From Symbiodinium natans (Eukaryota; Sar; Dinophyceae; Suessiales; Symbiodiniaceae): DNA of 64,000 bases. The position numbers were made by a program, and so were the translations under genes. Under the pieces are notes generated by a model that was given only the letters and a program-made list of their open reading frames with translations, was not told where the DNA came from and made no database searches. Shown here in pieces: positions 49,004 to 59,573 of the stretch (positions are counted from its first letter, which is position 1; every line of letters begins with the position of its first letter). The DNA lies in NCBI GenBank assembly GCA_905221605.1, contig CAJNDS010002501.1, positions 1,177,501-1,241,500 on the forward strand. Reading direction: 5' to 3'.

Positions 49004-49052
49004 TGTTAGGGTCGGCGACCCAGAGCGAGGATGGTACGCAACTTGGACCTAA

Positions 49053-49379
49053 GTGTGTGTGACCATGTCACCATGCCAACGGTTTCTTGCCTACTCAAGC
49101 TCACCGCCCAGGGCCTCGGCCCCATGCAGTTCTCGAGAGCTGCTAGAGGACGACATGTATTCGGCGTCAGGGAGTGAAGAGGACAGTGCGTGCGCTGGAG
49201 GAATTGGTAGCTGTTGGTTGCTGTCGGTGAATTCTGAGTTCGTCCAAGCTGCGCAGCCAAGGAACTCAGTCAATCAAGCCAGCTTCTGGGTCCAGCGCAG
49301 TTACCGCGAAGTGCTGTTGGAGGGCCTTGCTTCTGCAGCGTCAGAAACCGACAGGGACAGCATGCGTCTTGGAATGATG
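49053..49379 (+). CDS. Exon-like frame between module copies, function unknown
   Basis: A frame of 109 codons includes an acidic Ser-rich stretch (EDDMYSASGSEEDSACAGG). It may belong to the exon chain that leads to 49,441. I cannot place its splice sites. Confidence 0.25.
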
Positions 49380-49440
49380 TAGCTGTATTTGCAGCCTGCT
49401 CTTAGCAGAGTTGTAGATGTTCAAGCTTTGCCGCCTTAAG

Positions 49441-49642
49441 GGATTCAGACAATGAATCACTCTCCTGGTGGCCGCGCTGCGATGTGTATGTCCAAGAAGA
49501 CGTTGACAGCGATGGAGAATGGGTCTGTGACGACAACCTCTGCTGGCGTTGGGTTCCGAGCTCACAAGCCTCTCAAAGTTTGCAGCTTAGCATGCAGCGA
49601 GCGAACAAGCGCGTGTACGTGTTCGGAATTTCGACCCTTAAG
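49441..49642 (+). CDS. Large gene: acidic, Trp-rich 5' exon
   Basis: Begins DSDNESLSWWPRCDVY, continues with an acidic stretch and WVCDDNLCWRWVP, and ends STLK at a GC donor (49,643). It joins in phase 0 to RLQASKMEAIQRKARR at 49,716. The ATG at 49,452 lies in another frame and gives a less protein-like N-terminus, so I prefer this exon. Function unknown; similar acidic leaders occur just upstream at 48,936. Confidence 0.5.
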
Positions 49643-52600
49643 GCAACTTGTCGTCAACACGGTTGAGACCGATGTGCTGGGTGGTGCAGACGCTATTTCA
49701 AGCAGTGCACGGAAGCGCTTGCAAGCCTCCAAGATGGAGGCTATTCAGCGGAAGGCGCGGCGGTTGGCCGTGATGCCGGAGAAGGCCTTTCTGCCCGAGC
49801 TGCGTCGTCAAGGGCACATCCGGTTCCCAGCCTCTCCAGCAGACTATGAGGCTGCTACGATGCCTGATGTAGACGTGCTGCGGCTTTTGCACCCCCATGT
49901 GCGAGACCTTCGTATCAGGTTTGAGCCCGGAGAGCACAAGTATTTTGTGGACGGCAAGAGGATGAAATACTCGGTCACGGGCCTGATCCACCAATTCTGT
50001 GCGCCCTTCAACGCTGACGCGGTAATTGGTGCTATGATGAGGGGGCAGAATTGGCCGCGGCCAGGATATCTGCAGCCGGACATTCCTCTTTATGCTTTGG
50101 CTAGACTGCGCCTTCTAGTACCTGAGCTCCTTCCGCTCCTTGCGGACAGTCCCCGGCATGAGCCACGCATATGCGCTTTGCTTCGAGCGCTCCCACGCGG
50201 CGATAACGTGGAAGATGATGTTGCCCGCTTAGCATTATCGCCTGAGCAAATAAAGGCTAAATGGGCAGCTAATGCTCAAGAAGCGGCCGGTTACGGCACG
50301 TACATGCACCACTTATTCGAGGCATACCTCAATGGGCAGGATGTGCCAAGCTGCTCTCCAGAGTTCCACATGCTGCGTGAGTTCCTGGCGACTTTGCGCA
50401 CATCAGCCAAGGCTTGGCGCACAGAGTGGGTTATCTTTGGTGAGGGTGAAAACCTGGCAGGCTCCGTCGACTTCTGCGCCAGAAAGGATGACGGATCGCT
50501 GGTAGTAGTGGATTGGAAACGCAGCGCAGGCCTCCCCAACAAGTGCACTTCGAACAGTAGAATGCTGGCCCCGCTTCGTCATCTGCCTGACTGCACGGTG
50601 ATGCAGTACCAGCTGCAGCTGAATGCGTACAGATACTTGCTGGAGAAGTATTACAACATGAAAGTCTCCGAAATGTACATTGTCTGTTGTCACCCAGAGC
50701 ATGGCACCCGCCCTTGGGTATGCTCCGTGCCCAGGCTTGAGGAAGAGACAGAGCTCATGATGGCTCACTCGCGTGACGTTCAAGGTGGCGCAGTTGCACC
50801 TCGGACAGAAAGTAAACGCTGGGCAGTGCGTCAATCTCTCCTTCAGCGGCACGCAGATCTCCTGCTTCGGTTTCCATGCGTGGCGTCGCTATGCCCGATA
50901 CCGACCGACCATCGTCTGTCCAGCAAACGAAGCTGGGAGCGAGCCATGCGCAATGCTCGAGTCACACTTGCTCTACTCGAGCAAGAGTCCTACTACATAC
51001 TCTACATGTTTCTTCACACACAATACACGACGATTTCCTTGTCTCATCCAATGGTGAACTTCAACGCGGTCCAATGGGTGCCGGAGGCAGTTGCTGCGGT
51101 TCTGGCACACGAAAGCCAGACACCACGAAAAGCTTGCAAACACCAGCCTGAAGACTTGCAGGGTGGATCGCTGACTCTGTCAGATGAGCTGTTTCGCTGC
51201 ATTGTCATCAGCTCTGCCAGCACTGGTCAGCTGTACCAGCTTCAGACTTGCTGCCGTAGATTTCGAGAACTGGTTTTCCAGAGACAGTCGTGGAGAGATC
51301 TTTGCATACATCTGGACAATTTTGCCAGAGAGAGTGACGAAGATTTTGCTCGCGCGATCAGGCTCCTGCCTGTGTGGCAGGATGCCAAGCAAGTTCTTGT
51401 GTCGTATCGGCTTCTCGGTCGGATGCCTCTGTCAGCGCTGCCGTCAAATCTCAGGATGATGTGGTCTCTGCGTGCTGCGGAGCCTGTCACGATCTTCAAC
51501 TACACATGTTTCGCCTGGGAATCAGTGGAAAACCTGTTTGGCTCAGCCCACTTTGCTCTTAGATGCACGGACCCAGGCGCTACTGTCATCGTTGGTGTGA
51601 AGAAACGAGACGACGTGCAACCGTGGCCGATAGCAAGCCAGCCTCGATCGGTCTTCCTCCGGCTTCAAAAGCCATTCGACAGGGACATGCGTGCTAGCTT
51701 TGGCAGAAGCAACGACTTTTACTTGGATGTGCCAGGGGTCTGCGGCCCTTTTCCAGGACGGAATGCTGAACATGATTTTGCTGTACGGCGGGTGGGGCGG
51801 GAGCTGCAGATAACTATTGACGGTGTGCTGCTCCCAATCTTGCGGCTGCGCCCCGATGTTGTCGAGAGCCTTGGTGCTCACACGAAGGTCTTCGTCAGAT
51901 GCTTCGCCTCTTCAGCAGCAACACAGGCTAGCTTCTCCGTGCGGCCGTTTCCCTGCAGGCTGCAATCAAATTCATGCGTCAGTTGCTTCCGATGTCAGGC
52001 GCTGTCTACTGTTGACGCCAGCCACGTGAAACCTTGCGCTCATTGTTTTGAATGGTTCTGCGCGTTGCATCGGGATCAGGTTGGTGACCGAGAGATTTGC
52101 CACGCTTGTGCAGATGTCTGGGCAGATGCTGTCGGAGGTTCCTCAAACGCTGCAGCTCTCGTGGTCGATTCTCAGGTCTCGCAAGACAGCTTTAGCGCAC
52201 GGGCCGAGAAATTGGGGAGTTGAGCAAGATCTACAGGAACAGCTTGCAGCTCAGGATGAGATCTCCCGACAATTGAAGAGCGAATGTATCGAAGAAGCTG
52301 CTGCTGATGTTGATCTTGAGCACCAAGACGATGGTGCCTGGGCAGCCTTGAAGAGAAGGCGCTTGCTGCCTGGCGCTGCCACATCGGACGCTGATTTCCA
52401 CCGCTTGTTCACCAGTTTGGACAAGCACGTAGCTGATCTTGTGCGCGAGGCATCCGACGTGTCGGAAGACCCGAACAGCATTCCCCAGCTGGTGTCGCGG
52501 CACAGGATGCGTATTGCGCGGGTCTATCCAGACATGTCTGAGTACATGTTGAAGCTCATGACAGCCGCAGCGGCCGTGCTTAGTTTGCGCACAGTGGACG

Positions 52601-55600
52601 TCTTCCAGCGCGAGAACGCGATGATGCTGTGGATCATCGACGGAGAGTCGCACATGCGCTTTCACCACGGCGACTGCTACCTTTTGCACCAGAGCGGCGC
52701 CTTTCAACAGTACAAAGGTCTTCCTCTCGACTGCAGCCGCGTCCACTGTTTTCTTCTGCATCTAGAAGGCCGGACATGGGCTCCAGAACATGGACGTTGC
52801 AGTGCTGTGTGCTGCAGTGCTCGGAGGTTCAGGGGTACATATAACCCCCTCAATTAATAAGTCTGAAACCTTGCGCAAAAGTAAGTGGGGTTCGAGGCGA
52901 TTACCCTGAACCTCTAAGTCCTGTAGCGTGCTTTGTGACGCCATGACTGCCGACAATAGAGAGCCGAAGCCGAAGCCTTTAATCGTTCGACTTGGCAGGA
53001 TTGTTCCGACAGCTTCCACAGGGAACCCGCCGCACAGAGCAAGAAGTACTCCAAGCGGTGGCAACATTGCTAGCGAGCGCAGACAGCGAGCAGGACTTCT
53101 TAGATTCCTGCCGTTGCTCTGCCGCGAGCAATACAGGAGACCATTTACTCAAAAGCAGGAAGTCGCATGTCGCGCTGCCAGCAGACGATGGCGATGGTGC
53201 ACTTGAGGGGGAAGGAGAAGCGCACATCAACAACTGGAACATTCATTGCGCTCGCATGATTATTGCATTCAAGCGCAACATCATACGGGACCTGGCAGAT
53301 GAGAAACTCATCTCATACATGATCGAGTTTTGCGAGCAGCCAATGGTGCAAGAGCGCGGATGCTGCTACACTGACTACGCTGTCACATACCCGGAGTCAA
53401 GCCCTGCGCAGCAGGTGCTTCTGCTGCAAATGCGAAGGCAGTTACCTAATGACAGCTGCCTTGCGCTCGTTCTGTTCTGAGCATCTTGTGTTCGCGTTTG
53501 TATGTTTGTGTGTTGAGTGTGGGCGCTTTCGAGGTACGCCGGGAGGCTGCGAAGAACATATATGTCCACATACCCCACAGCATCCAGGTCAAGGCTCCGG
53601 ATCCTGTGATGCAGCGTCTGGTGAAGTTTTATCGGCAGACCTTCTGGAGCAATGTGGCGGCTTTCAAGTGCTGCCAAGCTGCTCAGGCATCCGGGTTGCA
53701 TGTCCGACGTCGTTGTTAATCCCTGCCAAAGTCTGAGCGCAGAATGAGCAGCTGAGGCGCTTGCGAAGAGAGGTCTCAATGTTGCGCGCCTCTTCATAGG
53801 TTTATCATCTGGCGGCGTCGGTCAGTCTCTGTATTCAGCTCATTTGGAGGAGCGCCGGGGCAAGTTACCAACAGCGAGGAATGCAGACATGAGCTGGTGT
53901 GCCCATGTTGAAAAGGAGATGTACGGCCACAATTTCGCGTACTTTGACCCGAACATTTGGTACCATGAGGACGAAATGCGAAAGCAGATTGAACAGCTTA
54001 GTGGTAAATTCATCCTGACAGGCTGGGCAGACATGCGTTGCAAGAAACAAGCTGCTTGCTAGGTGTTTCTGTGCGCTGCAATGTGTGTGTGTGCTATAGA
54101 GGTCAAGAAGCCCCCGGCACCAATCGACGTCTACGGGACGATTTGTTTAAGAAGTTCTTGTCCGGCGAAGGCAGCGCTATGATTGATGCGTCGAAAAAAT
54201 CACAAGCCTAGCAGCCAAACAAGTGTACTGTCTTGCAGCCTCCAGTTGCGCAGGCATCTCCGGCCGAAAGCCGTACGGACTTCGAACACGCATGATCCAG
54301 TGCATAGGCTGGAAACGGCTCGAAGCAAACCGTTTCTTTGTCTTTGCCAATGTCACGAAGCGGGAGTTCAACGCCATAATGCGGCGGGCCTTCGTCTTCA
54401 GGATCAGAGCACGTTTTGAGGACGAAAGAGCAATCGAAAGCACCTTTGCCTGCAAGTCAGCATACTGGAAGTTGAGTAACAATATGTTCGCCTGCCAGGA
54501 GGGTGGGCAGGCTGCTGTATATTTGAAAGTCCTGACAGAACAATGAGGTGCTTACGAAGATATCGACAAAGACGGGATCTTCGCCAAAGATCAAGATCTC
54601 AAGCTTTTCTTGACATCTCCCATGGCAACACGCGCTGCTTTGCAGCTTCAGCATGCGTTCGAAGCTCAACACAATCAACAGGACACGCGTGGCAGATGTA
54701 GATCTCTGTCGATGTAATGTTCAATACTGCTTGCGGCAGACTTGGCTTGTTGCAGGACTGTTCTCAGATGATCGAAGACTACGTTCAGTGGGGCGGAGAT
54801 CAGGGTCTGACTGAAAAAACAATGCGTCAGGCCTGCGGATTGCCTCAGCGTGACGTGAGAGACATGTCCAGCCGTGCGCAAGCAATAATCAACGTTGATG
54901 ATGATGATGAGAACGACGGCGCGGGCCAAGACCCGCAAAAAGAGTGGGACTTGCTACGCAAGTTTCTTGTGAGCCATCTGCTGGGCGTGGGCAGATCAGA
55001 CATCACGAGAAGCATGCTTGTGCGTGTCAAACTTCCTGCTGGGCCGAACTTGACAAAAGAGAATGTAGTCCAGGAGCTTGTGAATAACAAGATCCTGGCA
55101 GAAACGACTGGCCGAGGCAAGACTGCCGAAGTTTACAGGCCTCTGCTGGAATGCGCCAATCTTCAGTCGGTGCTCAAGCTCGAAAAGACGCATGTGCAAA
55201 TGTTTTTTCCCGAAACCCTTCAGATCCGAGACTTTGCAGAGTATGTGCAGGGCTGCCCCGTCCGCCGGGAGAACGCTTTGGTGCTGGGCAAGTTTTTTGG
55301 CGCGGCCAAGAGTCCACCACTGCGGGGCCGACCCTCAAAGACTGACGTCGACTGCTTCGACAAGAGCGACGCACGTCACGAGCGCGGGAGAAAGCTACTG
55401 GAGCAGGAAACTTTGTTCAGCGAAATCCTTGTAGAGGTGACTAAGGCATCAGGCAGCGCCCCTACCGCATCGAGTCAAGATGCTCAACCAGCCAAGCGTC
55501 GGCGAGCGAAATCAAAGGAGCTTCAGAAGGTGAAGGAAGAGTCGGTCGATGTGAAGCCATGCACTCAAGACATAAACGTGGCAAGTGTTCCGGAAACGGC

Positions 55601-58600
55601 GCACGTTCATCGAGCTTACGTGTACTCAGATGAGGTGCCATTTCGATCGCGCAGGACAGTGAGGGGGGCCGGCATGCAAAAGTTTTGCAGACGCGCTGTC
55701 TTGCGCTTGGCCTCGGGAACAGTGGATCTTGATGTGGAGAACTCGGTTTTCACGCTGATGTACCAACTTATCAAGAAGCTAGCTATCCGTCCACCTCCTC
55801 CAGACAACGTTCTCGAGACTCTCCGCCAGTGTGCCGAAGAACGAAGTCGTGTGTGTCAAGATATACTGAAGACCTCCAAGGCCAGGACCAGCCTGCATGC
55901 GTGTCCGTTGGCGCTGCCTTTTTTGTTTAGTTCAGCATGTACAGATGCGCTTGATGGAGTCATTCGCAAGAACTGAGGCGGATGGGAAGGACAAGCTCAT
56001 CAAAGTCTTCAATGGAGGAGGAATTCCTTCATCTGAAGGAGTCGCCAAAAGCTTCTTGGAGGATGTGTCCAAAGTCTCAATTTACTGCCGATGGCTTGCT
56101 GCATCTTGCTTTCCGGACGAGCACGCGAAATTTAAGCAAGAGGGTAAGAAGAAAAACGCAGATTCTTCTCTTCTCTCTTACTTTTACCACGCCGTGGAAG
56201 ATTCTGTGCTGTCAGCAATTGCCGACTATCTCCTGGCTCAGAACCCAAAGCATCTATCCCTGCATTATGACGGCGTCCGTGTTACTCGGCCCGAAGCCGG
56301 CACAACGGAAGAACTGTGTGACAAGTTGCAAGAGCAGGTGCAGCAGGCAACTGGATTTCGAGTAGTTCTGCGGGAGAAGCTTCATCGCACGGTGTTGGAG
56401 ATCATGTCTGAAGCAGGAAATTGTAAGGAGGCATCTGTGCTGGCACCAGACTCCATCTTGCGTGCAAGTGGCAACTGCATTCCAGCTGCAGTGAGTCTGT
56501 TGCTACAGCGTGTGTCAGACGTGGAGCGTGCTGTCGTTGCTGATGGCAACTGTTCCCGGGGCCAAGTCGTCGATCCTGGGGCACCAACAGGCCCGACGAC
56601 GCGGTCATACAGGGAATGCGAAAAGCTTTTGGCCATGAAGTTCCTCCCGTGCTTTCCTGAGCAAGATTCAGCCTCAACACAATGGCAGCCGGGGAATTTT
56701 GTGTTGCACATGGAGAACGGCGGTCAGCCCCACTGCGTGGGACTTCATGTTGCCAATGATCTGGCAGTCAAAGTACTGGACGCAAGCAACACTTTTCAGA
56801 TCGAAGCTTCAATCCTGGATCAAGCAATGCAGGACGGATGCGACAGTCACACTTGCGTTCTTTTCAGTATCGCACGCGCCGCAGAGCAGATCACACCCCA
56901 CGCTTGCTGGGAGCCTCAGGCACTGGAAGCTCTGTTGGACCTGGAAGCTGGTGCTTCCGAAGCCATCGAGGTTCTATCTGACGATGAATGTCCAGAGAGT
57001 GTCGCAAGCAGCGTGTCCGATACTGAGTGGGTTGATGGCGAGCTGTGCTTGGATGAAGATGCCCAGGTGCTCACGGACAGCAATCTTCTTGAGGGCATGA
57101 AGCAAGAGGTGGCCAAAGTGCTAGCCAATAAAGGCGAACAGTGCTTTGAGCAAACAAGGCAAGGACTCAGGTGTCCCTTCTGCCCCTGGCGATGCTTCAG
57201 AAGGTCACGATGCGTTGCGCAGCATGTTCATAGGCGCCACACAAGCAAGAAACAATACTGCTGTTCGGGCACTAAGCAGTTGAAACTAATTCTGGCGTTG
57301 CACGACACCGATGTCATAGCCGGGTTTCCGAAGCGGGACTACCTTCGAAAGAGCGCTGAGCTCCTGCGGCAGCTGCTTCTCTGCAACATCGATACAGTAG
57401 TGTACCACACAACTCGTGCGCGTTTTTTGTTTGTTGCGAGTCTGCAAGGCAAGTGACGCCAGCTCTCAGTCACAAGAACAACGCCATCGACAGACACCTA
57501 CGTCTTATCTTCTCTGCTACAGGACAGGCTGACAACGGTTTGCTAGGCACTCCAATAGTTTGACAGGTGCATTGCTGTTTGCCAAGGACCTTTCTATGCT
57601 CGAGCAGATGCGGTGTTCTCCTTGAAAGCCCGAAGAGCAGGTGATCTCCATTTCACGCACTGCTTTGCCGAGAAGCTTTTTCGCGAAATGTTGTTCAATT
57701 CGGGGAAGGCATGCGCTGCAAGTGATCGCGTGAGTTTGGCAGCGTTGTAGAACCTGAGATGTGAGAATCTTATATCTATTGAAAATCATACTCCTCCGGG
57801 CAGGTGCACACTGCATGGACTCGAATGGTGCTGGATGCTTCAGTGGCTGGGTCCAAGCTGACCAACCTCTTTCCCGTGCACAGCAGGTCCTGGTGGCCTA
57901 TGGTGGAAGACATTTTCAGCTCCAGAGTTTGCCAAAGGCTTGCGCAGCAACTCCTGCTTGAATGCGTGAAGCACAACGAGTTCACTTACCTTTCCGTCGA
58001 TGGTACTGTGAAGTGCACTATGCCGCTTCTCGGCCAGAAGAAGCCTGGTGGAAAGCAAAGGAAGTCTGAGCCACTCTTCATCAACGGGGCAGACGCGATT
58101 CACACTGTAGTGACTGTACGGGGACGCTCTGGAGCAGTCGTCGGCTTTTGGCCGTTACTTTCAGAGAAGGCGGAACACTTGCAGGAGGCATTTCTGTGCA
58201 ACTTGCCTCAGGCAGCTCTTGCCCAAGTCCAGTGCGTGGCCACAGACGCACCGTCTTCTCACATGTTCTCGCTCCTGCAGTCGATTATGCCCAACCTGCA
58301 ATGCTTGTGTCTGGACCCAGTTCATCTAGCCATCAAATATGAGTACGCAACAGGGCGCCGAAGAACGAAAGGTTCCGGAAGATTGCGCGCGTGCTTAGGC
58401 AAGTTCAACGCAACCGACGCAAGTTTTGCTGCGGGGCATTGGGGCCCTTTTTTTTCTGGCGCGAGCGCGACATCATTGTCCGCGCGAGAAGCATGTTTGC
58501 GTGAGCAGATTCGCTCAGGTGGCATGGCCACGAGAAAGGCTTCGTCTATCTTGCAGCAGGTCGAAGAAAAGGTGGTGTGGGCAAACCGAACCGAGTTTGT

Positions 58601-59258
58601 CGAGTCCCTGGCCGCAATCTCCAAGATGTTCCGCCACGAGGTTGAGCGCAAGGGAGAGAAAAAGGGAATGTTTGTGTATGATCATCTCGCTCATGCGGCC
58701 GAAGCGGACAGACTGGAATGGTTGCTGAACAATTTGCGGTTTCGGTCAACACAACCCGGCTCTGTGCTAAGCCTTTTGGCGTCAGGCACAACCTCGAACG
58801 AGGCCTTGCACGCAGAGATGCGCTCGTGGTTCCGGCAAATTCAGTCCATGCATCAGTCGTCTCTTCGTTTGAAGTGTTCCGCATTCCGGCTGCGCAAGCT
58901 GTTGGAGCACAACACTGCTCTTTATCGACCCACTGCCAGACAGATGACACCTGGTCATGTTTTGGCACGACGACTGGGGCAGAAATTGTGGAGCGCAAGA
59001 GCTTGGCAAAGGTTCGTTGAGGGCAGGCCTGAGCAGCTGCCACTCAAGCGGCTTCGGGACCAACATGCACGCAAGCTGGTCTTGCGCCAGGCTGCCGTAA
59101 TCAGACGGCTCACTGGCAAGCAGCGGCAGCCGCCGCCGCAAGCTGAGCAGGCCATTCGCCGACAAAAGAAGCGCACTGCTTTCACATTGTTGCGTGCAGC
59201 TGGAATCATGCGGCAAGGCGTCGCGAAGCGACGTGCGCCAGCACGGGAGCCGTCGTAA
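49441..59258 (+). CDS. Giant mobile-element polyprotein, fourteen exons joined by eye
   Basis: Exons as read: 49441-49642, 49716-52175, 52237-52768, 52999-53437, 53518-53686, 53757-54021, 54102-54170, 54254-54502, 54548-54681, 54756-55880, 55945-57452, 57567-57729, 57804-59258; with at least one more exon upstream because 49,441 starts in phase 2, the model is incomplete at the 5' end. All joins keep phase to the TAA at 59,256. Donors are GT (52,176; 54,503; 57,453; 57,730), GC (49,643; 52,769; 53,438; 53,687; 54,022; 54,171; 55,881) and GA (54,682), all with AG acceptors. The least certain joins are 53,437/53,518 and 54,502/54,548 (a 45-base intron), and the acceptor at 55,945 could be 55,936. 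Product order: acidic leader, PD-(D/E)XK nuclease, F-box-like, sandwich, zinc cluster, SF3-like helicase, family-A-like polymerase, Cys peptidase, C2H2 finger, DDE transposase. Cleavage by its own peptidase is an inference. Confidence 0.65.
49716..51160 (+). CDS. Large gene: RecB/Cas4-like PD-(D/E)XK nuclease domain
   Basis: The domain contains every landmark of the RecB-type nuclease fold. A helix GYGTYMHHLFEAYLNG carries the metal-coordinating His (50,307-50,312). The first catalytic Asp is in AGSVDF (50,469). VVDWKR carries the second Asp and the catalytic Lys (50,511 and 50,517). QLNAY supplies the Q-x-x-x-Y motif (Q 50,616, Y 50,628). Upstream, RFEPGEHKYFVDGKR and SVTGLIHQF resemble the N-terminal strand and helix of this family. 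Such nucleases trim or process DNA ends with two metal ions. In this element it could process replication or transposition intermediates. All key residues are present, so it is potentially active. The stretch 50,760-51,150 links to the F-box-like segment and is less conserved-looking. Confidence 0.75.
51172..52175 (+). CDS. Large gene: F-box-like, sandwich and zinc-cluster segment
   Basis: Starts with LSDELFRCIVISSASTGQLY and a helix with paired Cys and a Trp, an F-box-like pattern. Then comes a strand-rich region with WESVENLFGSAHF and LQITIDGVLLPI (51,517-51,950), and a zinc cluster (51,975-52,103) with CxxCxxC, CxHCFEWFC, H and CHAC. The same three segments form the separate 47,324-48,770 frame. 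F-box domains normally bind Skp1; here the match is by pattern only. A possible role is linking element proteins to the host ubiquitin system. The exon ends at a CAG|GT donor (52,176). Confidence 0.5.
52237..54681 (+). CDS. Large gene: SF3/D5-like helicase exons
   Basis: Eight exons. A helical N-terminal part (52,237-53,437) leads to a P-loop-like motif LFIGLSSGGVGQSL at 53,790-53,831. Next come FAYFDPNIW (Walker-B-like), the spliced motif TGQEAPGTNRR made across the GC-AG intron at 54,022-54,101, then SGRKPYGLRTRMIQCIGWKR and FNAIMRRAFVFRIR (sensor/arginine-finger-like). The order fits superfamily 3 helicases of the D5 type, which unwind DNA at element or viral replication forks. Oddity: the P-loop has Gln (53,823) where the canonical Lys stands, so ATP use may differ. 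The C-terminal exon (54,548-54,681) is DGIFAKDQDLKLFL. It joins through a GA-AG intron to the next module. Confidence 0.65.
54756..56400 (+). CDS. Large gene: helical linker and family-A (TV-Pol-like) polymerase core
   Basis: After a helical, Arg/Lys-rich linker with acidic DDDDEND and a winged-helix-like stretch (54,950-55,150), the frame shows three motifs in the order of family-A DNA polymerases. Motif A-like is DLDVENSVFTL (Asp 55,725 and 55,731, Glu 55,737). Motif B-like is GKDKLIKVFNGGGIP (55,984-56,028). Motif C-like is HLSLHYDGVRV (Asp 56,269). Transposon/virophage polymerases of the TV-Pol group have comparable motifs and are fused to SF3 helicases, though I recall the polymerase lying before the helicase there; here it lies after. 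An intron (GC-AG, 55,881 to about 55,944) separates motif A from B. Likely role: copying the element's DNA. Assigned from motifs only. Confidence 0.5.
56401..57160 (+). CDS. Large gene: papain-fold-like cysteine peptidase segment
   Basis: Contains a Cys in an ASGNCIPAAVSLLLQ helix (56,476), a His in GQPHCVGLHV (56,731, with a second His at 56,746) and an Asp in VKVLDASN (56,779). Cys-helix, then His-strand, then Asp is the arrangement of papain-fold peptidases, including C39-, OTU- and Josephin-like groups. I cannot decide between them. Possible jobs are self-cleavage of the polyprotein or removal of ubiquitin-like tags. An acidic stretch (56,955-57,070) follows. Confidence 0.45.
57161..57452 (+). 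CDS. Large gene: C2H2 zinc finger and linker to transposase
   Basis: CPFCPWRC (Cys at 57,172 and 57,181) with a helix QHVHRRH (His 57,223-57,240) makes one C2H2-type finger, followed by YCCSGTKQLKLILALHD. DNA-binding fingers next to the catalytic domain are usual in transposases. Here it probably recognises the element's ends. The exon ends at an AA|GT donor (57,453), joining in phase 2 to 57,567. Confidence 0.6.
57567..59258 (+). CDS. Large gene: DDE-type transposase domain
   Basis: Two exons, 57,567-57,729 and 57,804-59,258, joined through a GT-AG intron with a GTGAGT donor. The first gives DAVFSLKARRAGDLHFTHCF. The second holds an RNase H-fold triad pattern: Asp in YLSVDGTVK (57,999), Asp in CVATDAPSS (58,245), a further Asp in CLDPVHLAIKYEYA (58,314), and Glu in GTTSNEALHAEMRSW (58,800). 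A basic, Arg/Lys-rich tail (59,040-59,255) closes the protein. DDE enzymes cut and join transposon ends with two metal ions. All acidic residues are intact. I do not place it in a named superfamily with confidence; a KDZ- or MULE-like group is possible. Confidence 0.65.
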
Positions 59259-59573
59259 GGCAGCGCAAGCAAGTCGTGGCAAAAAATGGCAAACGCGTCT
59301 GTGGTTCAACAAGGTCATGGCGTAGACGCCGTGAGGTAGCCCATCCCCAGCAGCGTGCAGTTAAATAAAGATAATATGTACATGTGGCAAGGAATTTCGC
59401 CGAGATTTTGACACAGATTCTGCTTCTGAACTACCCCAGAAGAAGTTGCTTTGTCAAATCGCAAGCGCTATCCCAATGCTGCGTCTCTTCTGCTCTGTAC
59501 AGCCTATAGAGCCTTTGTCCGTCTTTTTCTGTGTAGAGCCAGGCAGGCTCGGGTGCACACATGTCACTTGTGA

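Noticed and set aside
49452..49640. ATG at 49,452 as the start of the 923-codon nuclease frame
   Set aside because: A different frame over 49,441-49,642 is more protein-like and joins in phase 0 through a GC-AG intron to 49,716, which removes this N-terminus.
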